DNA from: Phoebastria nigripes
Taxonomy: Eukaryota > Chordata > Aves > Procellariiformes > Diomedeidae
Assembly: GCA_035582835.1 (NCBI GenBank)
Contig: JAYKAV010003359.1
Location: 186,001-250,000 of the forward strand
Direction of reading: 5' to 3'
DNA length: 64,000 bases
Part shown: piece after piece, positions 36,801 through 50,325 of the stretch
Layout: the number at the start of each line of letters is the position of its first letter
Position numbering within the stretch: the stretch's first letter is position 1
Notes under the pieces: generated by a model
Database searches by the model: none
Told to the model about the DNA's origin: nothing
What the model saw: only the letters and a program-made list of their open reading frames with translations
Made by a program: the position numbers and the translations under genes

Positions 36801-39800
36801 AACTACTTCAACAAAATGTTTTTATCGTTAATTTCCTCTGGTTAAGCCCAACAGTATGCTCAGTGCTGTGTAAGACAGAATACAGATAGTCTTCTAAAGC
36901 TCCAGAATTTAACGTAGTCCATAGCTCTGCTCATCTTAATTTCTTCCCAGAGTGAGGCTTGTCTTACTCAACCCTGACTCCTGTCACCAGTATGTCCAGT
37001 CCTGGCCTCTCAAATGCAGTGTGCAGCAGCTGGGATGACCAGCTGTGCTCCCAAGCTCCTGTGAGCCCTTTCTCTGCTGAGCCTGGTTGACACATTCCAT
37101 CTCATCACATGCCTACTGACTCCAGTTGGTGGAAGGTTCCTGTTTGTTCCTGCCTGGCGTTGGCCACTTACTTGCAGGAGATGAATAGTGGAGAATAAGA
37201 AGCTCCTCCATCTTTGTGTGTTCTTTGGGTCAGTAGTGTAGAGAGCAGGTAATCCCTGAACACTTGTTTGCTGTCCTTGCCCATGGAGCTTTAAAGTAGG
37301 GTGAGCAAAAAGAGTGACATTCCCTCAGCTCCACAGAGTCAGATCAGTGCGCCAACCTGTCGTAATGTAGGTCATAATTTGTTGCTGGTGAGACTCACTA
37401 GCAAATTATTTCCTTCCGCCCTCAGAGAGGAAGAAGGAGTGTGAGTCAGAAAGGATGGTGTCTGAGGTCCATTGCTTTTGGAGCAGAGTATCTTACATAC
37501 CACCTTTTGCTTAGTTCTGTGCCTACACTTGCAATTCAGTTCTAATAATATTAGGAGCTAACATAATGCTGTCGCGCGTGTTACTCAATGAATTAGTCAC
37601 TATGAGCGTTTTCATATTAAGGATTTCAGAAACGAAAGCCAGTGACAGTAAAAGGAAACATCAATCATATTTTGGTGGTAAATTGCTAGAAGTACTGTAC
37701 CATATGTCTCAGTTGACTTCATCACTTTGCCTCCCTTCACAGGCAGGACGGAATGGGCTTGGGTTTTTTATTGCTCTTGTGAATCTAATAATACTACCTA
37801 CCGCGTTTTGTGGTTTTGTTTTGTTTTTTTTTTAAACAGGAAATTCCCATGAACTTTGTGGATCCAAAGGAATATGATATTCCAGGCTTAGTGCGTAAGA
37901 ATCGCTACAAAACAATTCTCCCAAGTAAGTTTCCTGCTTTTTAAGTCACTGATGCAGGGTGGTTTATTCCACATGCTGAAGGTCTTTGCACTTTCCTTTC
38001 CAGAATGCATCAAGCATGCTGTCACTACTATGTATTGTCCAAAGGCCATATTTATGAAGCAGCAACATGGCTTCAAAGCATAAATCAAATTTCAAAAGAG
38101 GTACAGAGCATGAAGAACCTAAGATTCACTGAACATCAGCAGCACTTATGTTTTTAAGTCATTAGAATGGCATCTTTTGGTGCTGCTTAAAAATTCTACC
38201 CAAGAACTTGGTGTGTTTATTCAGATTTACTTAGTGGTATCTTTGATTAAACTCTTTAGAAGGACTAAATTCTAGCGGTGTTATTTTCCCAACTGGTGTT
38301 TTTCTCAGAATCATGCCTCAAAAACAAAATGAGAATACTGGGAGCTGGCCTGATGGCATTAAGATGATACAGAAAATCAAAGTCTTTTTCTTTTCTATTA
38401 CGCTATTTTTATTTGTAGCCAGGAGTAGGAGTTTTGAGAAATATTTTGGTACAAATTTTTACAAGTGTCATTATTTTCCCCTGTGTCATACTTAAAGTTA
38501 TTTTGAAAAGCGATACAATTAAATGTCATGCCTCTTTTTTGCTCTAAGCCATTGGAAGATGCCACCACTAGCAACAGTAGCTCTACCTGCAAAGCCCAAA
38601 AGGTTCAGTATCAGGTTAGCAAAGATAAGTGCAGAGAAGTCAAAAATGTCCTCAGCTATACCTATCACTTTAGTCAATGAACCCAGATTGGAAATGATTC
38701 CAGAAGAGATTTTTTTNTCTAGACTTACAACTCCAGCAGCTGCAGCCAATGATCCAATATGTGCAACCCTTCTGATGATTTTATACTCCACCTTAGACAA
38801 GAAGTGTAAAAACATTCAGCCACGTTTCACAATTTCTGTGCTAATGACTGAGGCGAATCATTCAAGTATTAATTCACTGTTTTTGCTGGAAAGAGAAGAT
38901 TGCAAAAGTGGGTAGTGATTTCAGATGCCCGAACTGCTAGACTTTAAAGTGATCTATATATTCTGAATTTGGTATCTAATGTGTACTTTGAGAACTCCAT
39001 TTCAAATATCTCACTTTGGATGTTTAAACTGAAACGTCAGAATTGCTGCCATTTTGAACACCCTGTTCCAGAGTTGTAAACGGATGCCAACTGGCCTGCT
39101 ACCATGTATTTTTAAGAATGATCACTCAATGGGTTAATTATTTGCTGCAAACTTAATCTCAGCTATATGGATATCTGCTAGCAGCCATTGTTGTCACTTT
39201 GACCTCTCCAGATAAGATAACTAGTTTCTACCCTACCGTGCAGATGACGCTAAGTTGGGTGGGAGTGTTGATCTGCTTGCGGGTAGAAAGGCTCTACAGA
39301 GGGATCTGGACAGGCTGGATCGATGGGCCGAGGCCAATTGCATGAGATTCAACAAGGCTCAGTGCTGGGTCCTGCACTTGGGTCACAACAACCCCATGCA
39401 ACGCTACAGGCTTGGGGAAGAGTGGCTGGAAAGCTGCCCAGCGGAATAGGACCTGGGGGTGTTGGTCAACAGCCAGCTGAATATGAGCCAGCAGTGTGCC
39501 CAGGTGGCCAAGAAGGCCAATGGCATCCTGGCCTGTATCAGAAATAGTGTGGCCAGCAGGAGTAGGGAGGTGATCGTCCCCCTGTACTCGGCAGTGGTGA
39601 GGCCACACCTCGAATCCTGTGTTCAGTTTTGGGCCCCTCACTACAAGAAGGACATTGAGGTGCTGGAGTGTGTCCAGAGAAGAGCAACGAAGCTGGCAAA
39701 GGGTCTAGAGCCCAAGTCCTATGAGGAGCAGCTGAGGGAACTGGGGTTGTTTAGCCTGGAGAAAAGGAGGCTCAGGGGAGACCTTATTGCTCTCTACAAG

Positions 39801-42800
39801 TACCTGAAAGGAGGTTGTAGCAACGTGGGTGTCGGTCTCTTTTCCCAAGTAACAAGTGATAGGATGAGAGGAAACAGCCTCAAGTTGCGCCAAGGGAGGT
39901 TTAGATTGGATAGTAGGAAAAATTTCTTCACTGAAAGGGTTATCAAGCCCTGGAACAGGCTGCCCAGGGAAGTGGTTGAGTCACCATCCCTGGAGGTATT
40001 TAAAAGACGCCTAGACGTGGCACTTAGGGACATGGTTTAGTGGTGGACTTGGCAGTGTTAGGTTTGTGGTTGAATTCGATGATCTTAAAGGTCTTTTCCA
40101 ACCTAAATGATTCTATGATTCTATGCCTCTAAGGATTAACAAGCTTATTCCAAGCTCATTATGGTCTGGATATTTTTTCTGAATGAATTCCAAAACTAGT
40201 AACCTCTGTGCAACTTTGTCCCTGGCTGTGACCAAAGGATGGCTTGATATTGCTGAGGAAAGAAGAGGGCTGACTGTTCACTTTTATCCAACTACCTCCA
40301 TTTTGAAGGGCTTGATGCTGGCAGTAAAGAGGCTTGCAAGGAGAGCTAAACATCCCCTTTATGCTTCAAAGTTGAGGATCCCAGTAAACTATCCACGTAC
40401 AAAGTAGGAGAGGGAACTGGAGGCAACATGAGGGAGAGTCCAGTGCTTTTCAGGCTTTGACCATCCACTGACTTTTTTGTTTCTGAGCTGACCAAATGTA
40501 GCCTATGCTGCCTTAAGTATCTACCTCCAAGTTCTAGCTGCAGAAAGCAGTAATGGCAGGAACTGCTGAACAAGCTACAGTAGAGCAGACTCAGACAACT
40601 GATCATCATAGGGAACAGCAAACGCTTAATTACCAAACTAGAGTCAAACCCAAAATCTGAATTTAAAAAGTGACTAAAATTCCCTTACCAGCTACATCAC
40701 CAGAAGCAACCTAGGCAGTTATCATTAGAAGGTAAGCAGTCACTTAACATAATGATCAGTTACTTGCAACCCTAGAGTTGATTGTAGTGAGAGACAGGAT
40801 AATAGTCTGTAATTAATATCATTTATATTTCTTTTGTAATAAATTCTTTTTGCAGATTCTCCAATTTTGCTGTTAGTAGTAAAATGGCTTAGAAAGTGGC
40901 TTTTTGATGGCAGAAGGGTGTTTTTGGGGAAATGCCAAGCTAAGGAGGTTGATTTGGATATTTCATAACTATGAATTTGTTTGTTTGCAGACAGTTATCT
41001 TCTGGCGATGAGTCTTATGGCATTTCCTGGGAAATGATAACTTTTCTCTAAGATGTTTGGAGGCACTTTTTGAATATATAGAAAAGGATGTTCTTGTTGT
41101 AGAATTCCAGAGATGGCAAGAACTTATTGGAGCACGTTGTATATCAATCTCATTGAATCCTTTTCTCAAGAGTAATGTCTAGACAGACTTGTTAAACTTC
41201 TACATAGCTCTATTGCTTTTACACCATTTTAAGTTATGCAAAACATTTCAGTTACGTTTAGCGCGTTCCTCTAAATTGTCAGACATAGTATCAACACAAA
41301 ATGGCCATAAAAGAGACTGTGGAAAAAATAGCTGACATATCATTTGGTTTCATAGAGATACAGACTACTACTGCTTTTTTAAAGGCGTGGTGTCTTCTTG
41401 AACCTGGCCTGTGCACTGGTTTTGTCCTGGGAGAAATGTTGTCATTAAGTAGGATCTGATTTTGCTTAAATGCATCTCCATTGAAAATTTCAAATTCATA
41501 CTGCAAACTCTTATATTAAAGTCTTGTTACGATTTTTTTTTAAAGGACGAGTTATTCCTGTTTATATATTTCTAAGAGATGTGATTCAGCTTCAGTTACA
41601 CTTTCTGTAAAACAGTGCANATTCTTGTATTAACAATGCATTAATAGGCCTCTCTTACATGAAATAAGGTTGCAGCTGTTCACTAACATACTACCTTAAC
41701 AAATGTAAATACTACATTAACAGAAAAAACACAAGCTAAGTATTATAATTGAAAGTAAAAGCATATTCTGAATAATGTTTTAATAATTGTGGATACAGCA
41801 ATAAAAAAGTCCACAGTGAAAAGTAACTCAAATTCTACTGCAGTTGAAGAACACTAAAAGAAGCCTGTGCTTAAAAGTCTGTGGCACCTGTTGGTAGAGT
41901 TCTTCAGATCCGTTTTATTTCTCCCTAAAGACCCGCCATGAGATGGACAACATAGTATTACTGCTATTATTAGTAGGGAAAAATCATGTAATCGTTACTC
42001 AAACTTCAGCAGACTCCTTGGATGACTGCATAAAACCCAGGCAAAGGGACTTCATGCAAGGGGTCTAACTACCCAGTCCAGTGACATTTGAATAAACATC
42101 TGGCAACCAATGTCACCTTTTTAATGGTGTGACATGTTGCAGGCTATCAGAATTACTGATTAAAAAGCAGGTTTTATCTCTTGTCTCACCATCTCCCCAG
42201 CACTAGAGACATGAGCGAAGTTGAGCAGGAAGGAACTGTATTATAGAGGAACTCACTGGTTTCAGTACTTCTGTGCTATAAAACAGTACCTTTGTTGATA
42301 TCTTTGCTTTGCAGATTGTCATTATATTATCGCATAATAGATAAAATGAATCCATTCTGAGGACAGCATTTCGTCCTGAGTCTGTGTTTGTAGTATTGTA
42401 GAAATCACTGTGTGCTTAATCCTTTGTGCTTTACCCAATATCACACAATTTTTGCATATTTTTTTATTTTGTTCTGGTTTCTAAGCAAGCTGGATATTTT
42501 TATGAAGTNGACATCTGTGGTTTGTTTTTAATATTCTCCTGGTGATATACGGTGTTGCTGTTTGCCGAGGCCTATGTCAGGAGGATGTTTCTTGTCAATG
42601 ATAACAAACTGTGTAGTACTGGTGAAAGTGATGAATGTGGGCCTCAGCTCGCATTAAAATCAGTGGAACAGCTCCCATTGACTTCAGTGGGAATTGGACT
42701 GAACTTCTCAGCTGGAATAATGTTTTCATTTGTCGTCTTATTAGAACAAGAATAATGCTTCATAAACAGCTCCAATGAGAGAGACTGAAGTACTGAAGAG

Positions 42801-45800
42801 ACTTATGCAAAGTACAAGAGACTGTTAATATTCTTTAATTTCTCTTTAACCATTATATTTGTTAATAGCACATCTTGGAGTTTAGTTCACTGCAAGACAA
42901 AACAGGGAAAGAGTTATTGTCATCTGGCTTGCCTGTGTGCAAGGAATGTGTGTTTATGGTTTGGGAGAAAAGCTGTTTGCTGTCATTTCACAAACAATAT
43001 TCTAATGCCTTACAATCCAGAATGAGTCTGTTGACCTAACAAATTGAGAAATGGTTTCCTGGAGCAGAAAACTGCTTTTCCAGAGTCACTCTGGGACACT
43101 GACTCTGCAACAGGAACAATTAAGCAGGCTTCAGAGAGCGGGTAAAACTATCAGAAGAAGCCAAATTACCCAACCACCCTTTCCCTTTTTTATGGTAACA
43201 TTTTAACATGGGAGCTCTCCAAGGCCACTCACATCTGTTGCGATGGCCATGAATGCATGTAAATGTCTCGCTGTACAAAACAATCTTGTGTCTCTCTTTC
43301 TCTCCTCTGAGCAACTGATAAACTATTACTTATCTTTTTACACCTTTCAGATCCTCACAGCAGAGTGTGCCTTACCTCAGCTGATCAGGACGACCCCCTT
43401 AGCTCTTACATCAATGCTAACTACATCAGGGTAAGAGCTCAATAGTCCAATGTGTCTGCCTAGCCTTTATCAGCCACTGTTAATGTAAACAGAATTGCAA
43501 CATCCACTGGCTTTTAAAGGCATCCTAGCTGAACTGATTGCTCTTCTCTCCTGCTTATATTATCTGAAAACCAAATCTCAGAGTGCAACTGTACAGGTTC
43601 AGACCAGACAAAAACACACTTCTGCACTTCCTGATGCAAATTGCTTGTCAGCTGGCCTGACCAAGGCACTGGGTAATAAGCCTGAATAAGGCTCTTGACG
43701 TAGCCAGAGTCACCTCAAGGCTGTTGGACACTCATTGCTGGAATTACGTGAGTCCATATTGTGCCTTTGCTCCATGTACATATGTGCAGGAGAGAGATAA
43801 GAGAGGGGAAGAACTCTCTACCGCTATCAGTGGTAGCTCTCTGTTTTAAAGACTGAACCTTCAAGGTTGTGGTGGTCATCCCTGTTAAAATTGGTCTCTT
43901 GTTGTTTTGTTGGCAGGGCTATGGAGGAGAGGAAAAGGTGTATATTGCTACTCAGGGACCGATAGTTAATACTGTCAGCGATTTCTGGAGAATGGTGTGG
44001 CAGGAGCGTTCTCCCATCATTGTCATGATTACCAATATAGAAGAGATGAATGAGGTAATGGTGTTACATATAGTCTGTATTTTTATCTGTACTCTAGCAG
44101 ATATTTTTGGCATAGATGCTAAGCCAGCAAACAGAAGTTGGTTCAGTGGCCTGAGGAATCAGAGCCAGCATTAAATTCTTCAGGATCAGAGAAGATGTGG
44201 GCTTCTCTTTCAGTTCAATTTACTGTAGGTCTTATTTTGCTGTCTGACTTAGCCTACTGCTGGTTTTGCCATTTTTCCTCTGCCAGCTGACCCGAAACCT
44301 CTCCAAACCCAGCTCTATTTGCAGACACTTTTTCAAGTTCTCTCTGAAGGAATCAAGAACAATAGTACCCCATAACTACTAAGGTTGAATATCTTTAATC
44401 AACAGAGTTGGTGCTGCTTTATCTTGCATTTATTATGATTCAGTGTCTCTATCCACGTTTCATTGAGGCTATCCCTGACTTACGAAAGATGCTAGTTACA
44501 ATAATCAACAACTAGAGCTGACTTGGATATGGAGAACCTTTTCCTGAATGCATCTAGGAAATGCTTTTGAAATATTGAAATTAAGATGTTGAAATTTTCT
44601 ATTCACCACTGTCGTGGTTTAACCTCAGCCAGCAGCTAAGCACCACGCAGCCGCTCGCTCACTCCCCCCAGGTGGGATGGGGGGAGAATCGGAAGGGTAA
44701 AAGTGAGAAAACTCACGGGTTGAGATAAAGACAGTTTAATAGGTAAAGCAAAAGCCGCGCACGCAAGCAAAGCAAAACAAGGAATTCCTTCACTACTTCC
44801 CATCGGCAGGCAGGTGTTCGGTCATCTCCAGGAAAGCAGGGCTCCATCACGCGTAACGGTTACTTGGGAAGACGAACGCCATCACTCCGAACGTCCCCCC
44901 CTTCCTTCTTCTTCCCCCAGCTTTTATATACTGAGCATGACGTCACATGGTATGGAATACCCCATTGGCCAGTTGGGCTAGCTGTCCTGACTATGCTCCC
45001 TCCCAGCTTCTTGTGCACCTGGCAGAGCNTGGGAAGCTGAAAAGTCCTTGACTAGTAGACTACTTAGCAACAACTAAAAACATCAGTGTGTTATCAACAT
45101 TATTCTCACACTAAATCCAAAACACAGCACTATACCAACTACTAGGGAGAAAAAAAAAAAAACAACTCTATCCCAGCTGAAACCAGGACAACCACCTACT
45201 TCCAGAAATTAAACTGACATGGTGTTTCTGCTAATCCACCTAATGTGGTTTTTGTTTGCAGTTTAAAATACTGCTGCCCTCCAGCTGTTTATTACTTACC
45301 TGCTGAAATATTTGCCCCCTAGCAGACTTGCAAGAACTATGTGCCTGGGCTTCAGTACACAGACAGGTAGCTGAGCTTAGGTCTGCCTTTATTGGCAATA
45401 TAAGATGTGAGAAAGTGGTCTGGGCATGTGTTGGGCTCTGCATCGCCCTTCACTACACCTTGCTGGCAGTGGTGGAGAGATCCAAATGGTGTTTCTTAAG
45501 CTGCAGCAGCAGTATTTGTCAAAGCTTGTCCCTGAGAACCCATTAGTAATTTAGGTGAGAGAGTTTCTTTTGGAGAAGAGGCTTTAGGCACCCAGAAGCT
45601 CAAGAGTATGGGTATACCTCTGTCATACACACAGAGTTATAATGGCTTAACTGCTAGCTCGAAGCTTAGTGCCCATAATTATGCATGTGCACAAACCTTT
45701 AGCTTTCCCCAGTTGTGAAGTAAATAAATTTAACCTTGGATTTTAGTGAAAAAAGACATGAACAGGACAGACACAGAATTATCATGCTTTGCAAGTTAAA

Positions 45801-48800
45801 AATGGTCAGTTATTACAGCCGGCTGATTGGATGCATACTGTCAAGGCATTGCTGATAACAGAGTATAGTATGTTGCTGATCTAAATGTTTTGGTTGCACT
45901 AACATTTTAAACTCGCATCTGCCTCTATCTGAGAGGCAGCACTGAAGTAATAACTTGCTTGTTGATCAGAGTTGCCAGTTTATGGCAAATAAGATGTTAA
46001 AATGTCATGACATAGTGTACCAGAATCATTTAAGGACTTTGAGGTTTAAAGAACATGATGCAGAGGAAATGCTGGTCCTGAATGACATATCTGGTGATCA
46101 GCTCTTCCACTATAGTTTTCATAGCAAGATTGTNTAACAGGAATGTAAAATAACCTTTACATCTGAATTTCCTCTTATCCACACTGACCAAGTATTTCAC
46201 CCATCATATCAGTCTTGGGAAGCAGTGCACTGCAGTGCTGATGCACTATATAACTGGAGCTTGCTACAGCCTATATATCATAACAGAGCTGCTGAGTCTT
46301 TTCTGATACCTTTTTTGTCAAAAATTAAACGGTGTCAGGAATCTCAGCCATAAATATAGGGTAAGTCCTTTCATGTAAAGGTCTCCTATATTCATTTCCT
46401 TTCTTCCATAACATGTATANTAATATATGAATAACAGGACTCAGAAGTACGTAGATTCAAAACGAAAACCTTTGTTCGGCAATGATGCTAGTAACAGAGG
46501 ATTTGTGTTCCTCCTCAGTGCAATGACTTTGCTAGTGTGAGTATTAAAAGCTCTGTATCTCAGCCCTCTGTCACATCTGATCTGAACTGACAGACAGCCC
46601 ACAGAAATGAGTGGGCAATCTTACTCCACTCCTTTAAGCAGAGCAACGTCTCTGCTATTGATAGCTGCTAGCGTTCTTGACAATTTTTACAATGGATTCT
46701 GCAGTTTAAGAGGAGAGGAAGAAAAAAATGCAATCTGCGTAAATAATTTTACAGAGACACAGTGGGCCACATTCCTAGTGGGTTATTAACTGATGCACTA
46801 TGCAGATGGAACAAGACTGATTCTCCCACACAAAAATTTTGACTCAGTAACTTTGCAAGATACTTTTCTGTTGTTAGTCTTTCTCCTGAAGTGAAATTAT
46901 TTCTGGTGGGGGAGAGCAAAATGATTTAACTTGCTTCCTTCAAGATTGTGTACAGCTGTGTAAAAGAGGAAGCTTACAAGCATCATCTTTAACTGGTTTT
47001 GTCCAATAGCAGATCTTATTCTCCTGTGATAATGAGATTGCTTCTTCCGTTATCACAAGGGAGCCTTTTTCTCAGACCCTGCCTTGTCCATGTTTTTCCT
47101 TGTCCATGAACTAGTTCATGCACCGTGTTGAAGTGCTTGTCTCTTCTTTTGCATATTGATTAGTTTAAACAGAAACTGCATACCAAAAACCACAGTCTTT
47201 TTCAGTCCTCCTTCCAGGATAGGAGTGCTTACAAATTCTCACCTGCTCATGTCTAGTGTATCAGTACCACAATGTAGATTTGCAAATGGACTATAGTTTC
47301 TCCTTCTCTAATTGTCAGGTTGTGCTGGCTGCATCTCTGATTGTTCTTTGGCAAAGTCAAATGTAGTAGTCTAATAGCTCTCACAGCTCTTGTTTCCTTT
47401 TAGTTCCTTAGCTTTGAAAGATTCTCAGTGTCCATTTAAAGTGGATTTTGGTACATAATCTAGTTCCCAAAACATCCCCAGTCATGTTCTTTTGTACAAA
47501 AACCTATGCAAATGATCATCTTATAAAGGGTCAATGCTCTGAATACAAAAAATAGAAAAGATNTATTTTGTGTTTCCATATCAGTGTATACACACCACAG
47601 AAATATTGGTAACTATTGTATATTATATTAATCATTATTATCTTAATCATTATTATCTTAAGAAAAGGATTAATCTAAAAACACAGGCACATGGCCACTG
47701 GCCTTTCTAACGAACCTTCAAAATGCACATCAGTTGCATAAAGATAAATAAGGATGTTCGTATTTAAAAGCATTGGTTAGTCATTACTTGATCTGTGCAT
47801 TTTTAATCATGCAATCAGGCTATTATGAGTGCAGCAAAAAGTCACCTGAAATGTGGTCCCTGTTTAGAAAGTGAGAATTTGTACTTATTATAGAAACAAC
47901 ATTCATTCATATTCATCTATGCATGTGCTATATCCAATTGCAGAGGAGTAAAAATTAACTTCCCTTGATATCTGCTTAACTAGATTTATTTTATATTGCA
48001 CACAGAAATGCACAGAATATTGGCCAGAGGAACAGGTCACCTATGAAGGAATAGAAATCACAGTTAACCGAGTCATACAAGCAGACGATTACCGTTTAAG
48101 GCTTATCACCCTAAAGGTAAATCATTCCATTGTACTTAGAGTGATTTAGCTGTCTTAACCCTTAAATGGAGATGTTCATGGAGAGTTTTGGAGAAATCTT
48201 CTGCACAGTGAACTGCTGTACAAATACCACTTTTCATTACTGAAGTCATTATAGCTTTGCCCAGTTTGCCAACATACAAAAACTACAGTAACATAAGCAG
48301 TCAGAGATTTAGACTGCATATGTACAATCTGAGAGCTACCAGGCCAATTGTTGTAGTATGGTGTTCACTCAGTGGAAGAAACCAGTGACTCACTCTATGC
48401 CCATGTCTGCTGTGTTGACTGGTCATTTAGAGTGACATGTTAGCTCACGGATAGCTTCTTACCAGCCTTTGCAAGTCAGACAGACAGCACTTGTGGAATA
48501 ACCCGCTGAACTCTGTGATGATGTTCTGTAGAATTCAAAGGCTTGTTTATTCTTTGGGCCATGGTCCTAGGCAAAGGGTTACTGATTACTAACAAGGAAC
48601 TTTTACCTGCATGGCATCTTACATATTTTGTAGTATGGGAAGACCTCTAAGAAATATTTAGGTTGTGCTTCATGTCTTTTTATGATCATTATTAGGATGC
48701 TGTCAGACTGCTGGATACCCACCAGCTGTTTATACCTAAGATGACTTGTGCTACTAACAAGAAGTGGGGGAGTTGGGAACTGAGCAAAAGGCTTTTTAAT

Positions 48801-50289
48801 TTTGCTTACCTGTTTTCAGTTTCTCTCAGCAGTGGGACTACTGGTCTGCTTGGCACTTGTCAGTGGTGTGGTAGCACCACTTCTGTTCACCATGGCTGAA
48901 CCCTTTTTAATAGGTACCATGCTAATTTATTCTTTGAGAGATTTGGCTGACTTGACTTTGAAGATGCTTTAAGGGATCATTCCACTCCAAGACACTAAAA
49001 CTGTTCATGACCTTTAAAAACACTTTCACCGCAGCGTTCTCCATGCTTACATTTCTACTTTCCAACTAACTGTATATGTAGTTTTACATACCGGTAATCA
49101 TTCTATCATCTTGTGGATGGAGAGTTTAAACACAGGTTTAATTTTTTAAGTACTTAGATACTACTTAGTCTAAAGTACCAGAGTCCTATTTTACAACTGT
49201 TTTCATTGCTAGGTTCTAGAATCTCAAGCTATGTGTTTTAATAACAGTCTATTTACATAAACTTTATACATCTTTCATCTACCAGATCTACCCCTGACCT
49301 CAGTATAACACCACAATTTCTTTCCAAGCTGAAAAAACTCTCCTTTTATCTAACCAGTTTCAAGTCTCTTCGGCCATATGCTAATAGGCAGAAAGCCAGC
49401 ATATGAAATCCCATGTCTGGATTGAGAGTGTGGAAAGTCTGTCACTCATGCTTTTGGCAAAGGCAGCAAGGAGAAAATCACACTCCGTGACGAGTGGGAA
49501 GTAAAGAATATTTACAAGTATGTTGCAGACTTGCAGAGGTCTTAAATACAATTTATCCAAAACACTACAGTGCAGCAGCAAGAATAAAACACAGATTAAT
49601 TCTGCTGGAATGCTGATATCTAACAGAACGAGTCACTTTTTAGTTATGGTGACAAAACAAAATTTCCTCAATAAAAAACGACACTGTCTACCAGAAGAGT
49701 TTTTCATAATTGATTTAAATTGTTAAATATAACATTTTAATATTAGTGAATATTGCAATTTTTTTTTTCAGCTTGACATTAACTTTAGAGATTTAGGTTG
49801 AAATGTTCTTCCCTGCCCCTCCCCCCCCCCCAAAAAAAAAAAAAAAAATTCCTTCTATATTTCTGGAAGGAAATTTGATTCTCTCCCTGGGGAAGGATCA
49901 TTCAAATTCTTCTCAGGAAGGTAATAGCCAGTTCCATTTTCAGATGGGAATTGCAAGGGAGTGGCTTTTAATATCAATATTGCAGTAGCATATCCAAAAA
50001 ACAATCTCACTTTAACAGGTGTTGCACAAAACAAAGAAACAGTCCTGAAGAGCTTATATACAATGATTCAAGCGTAATAAGCCATACTCCCATCTCACAA
50101 GTACCTTTCAAGCTAATACTCATCCCTGTAGAAGGTTTCCTTCCAACAGCAACCTCTCAGTGTTTTCCCAAATTCTCTTGTCCCTGCTCAGTTCTTCCTT
50201 AGGTGAAGCTCTCCGTGTTAGAGAAGGAGCTTCAGAATTTAGAGTCAGATATGAATATATCTTTTCTGTGTATATAACTGTGGATCCCC

Positions 50290-50325
<36 letters not shown>

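Larger units (their letters stand above)
37925..43350 (+). other. PTPN5 intron between coding exons 6 and 7
   Basis: Phase-1 intron of 5426 bp. It carries a pair of unidentified overlapping open frames (38519-38915), the largest CR1 fragment of the window (39238-40125, sense), and an ancient palindromic repeat remnant near 42638-42705. Confidence 0.9.
44055..48005 (+). other. PTPN5 intron between coding exons 8 and 9
   Basis: Phase-0 intron of 3951 bp containing one antisense solo LTR (44610-45190) and a 15-bp tandem duplication at 47628-47657. The rest is AT-rich and unrecognised. Confidence 0.9.
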
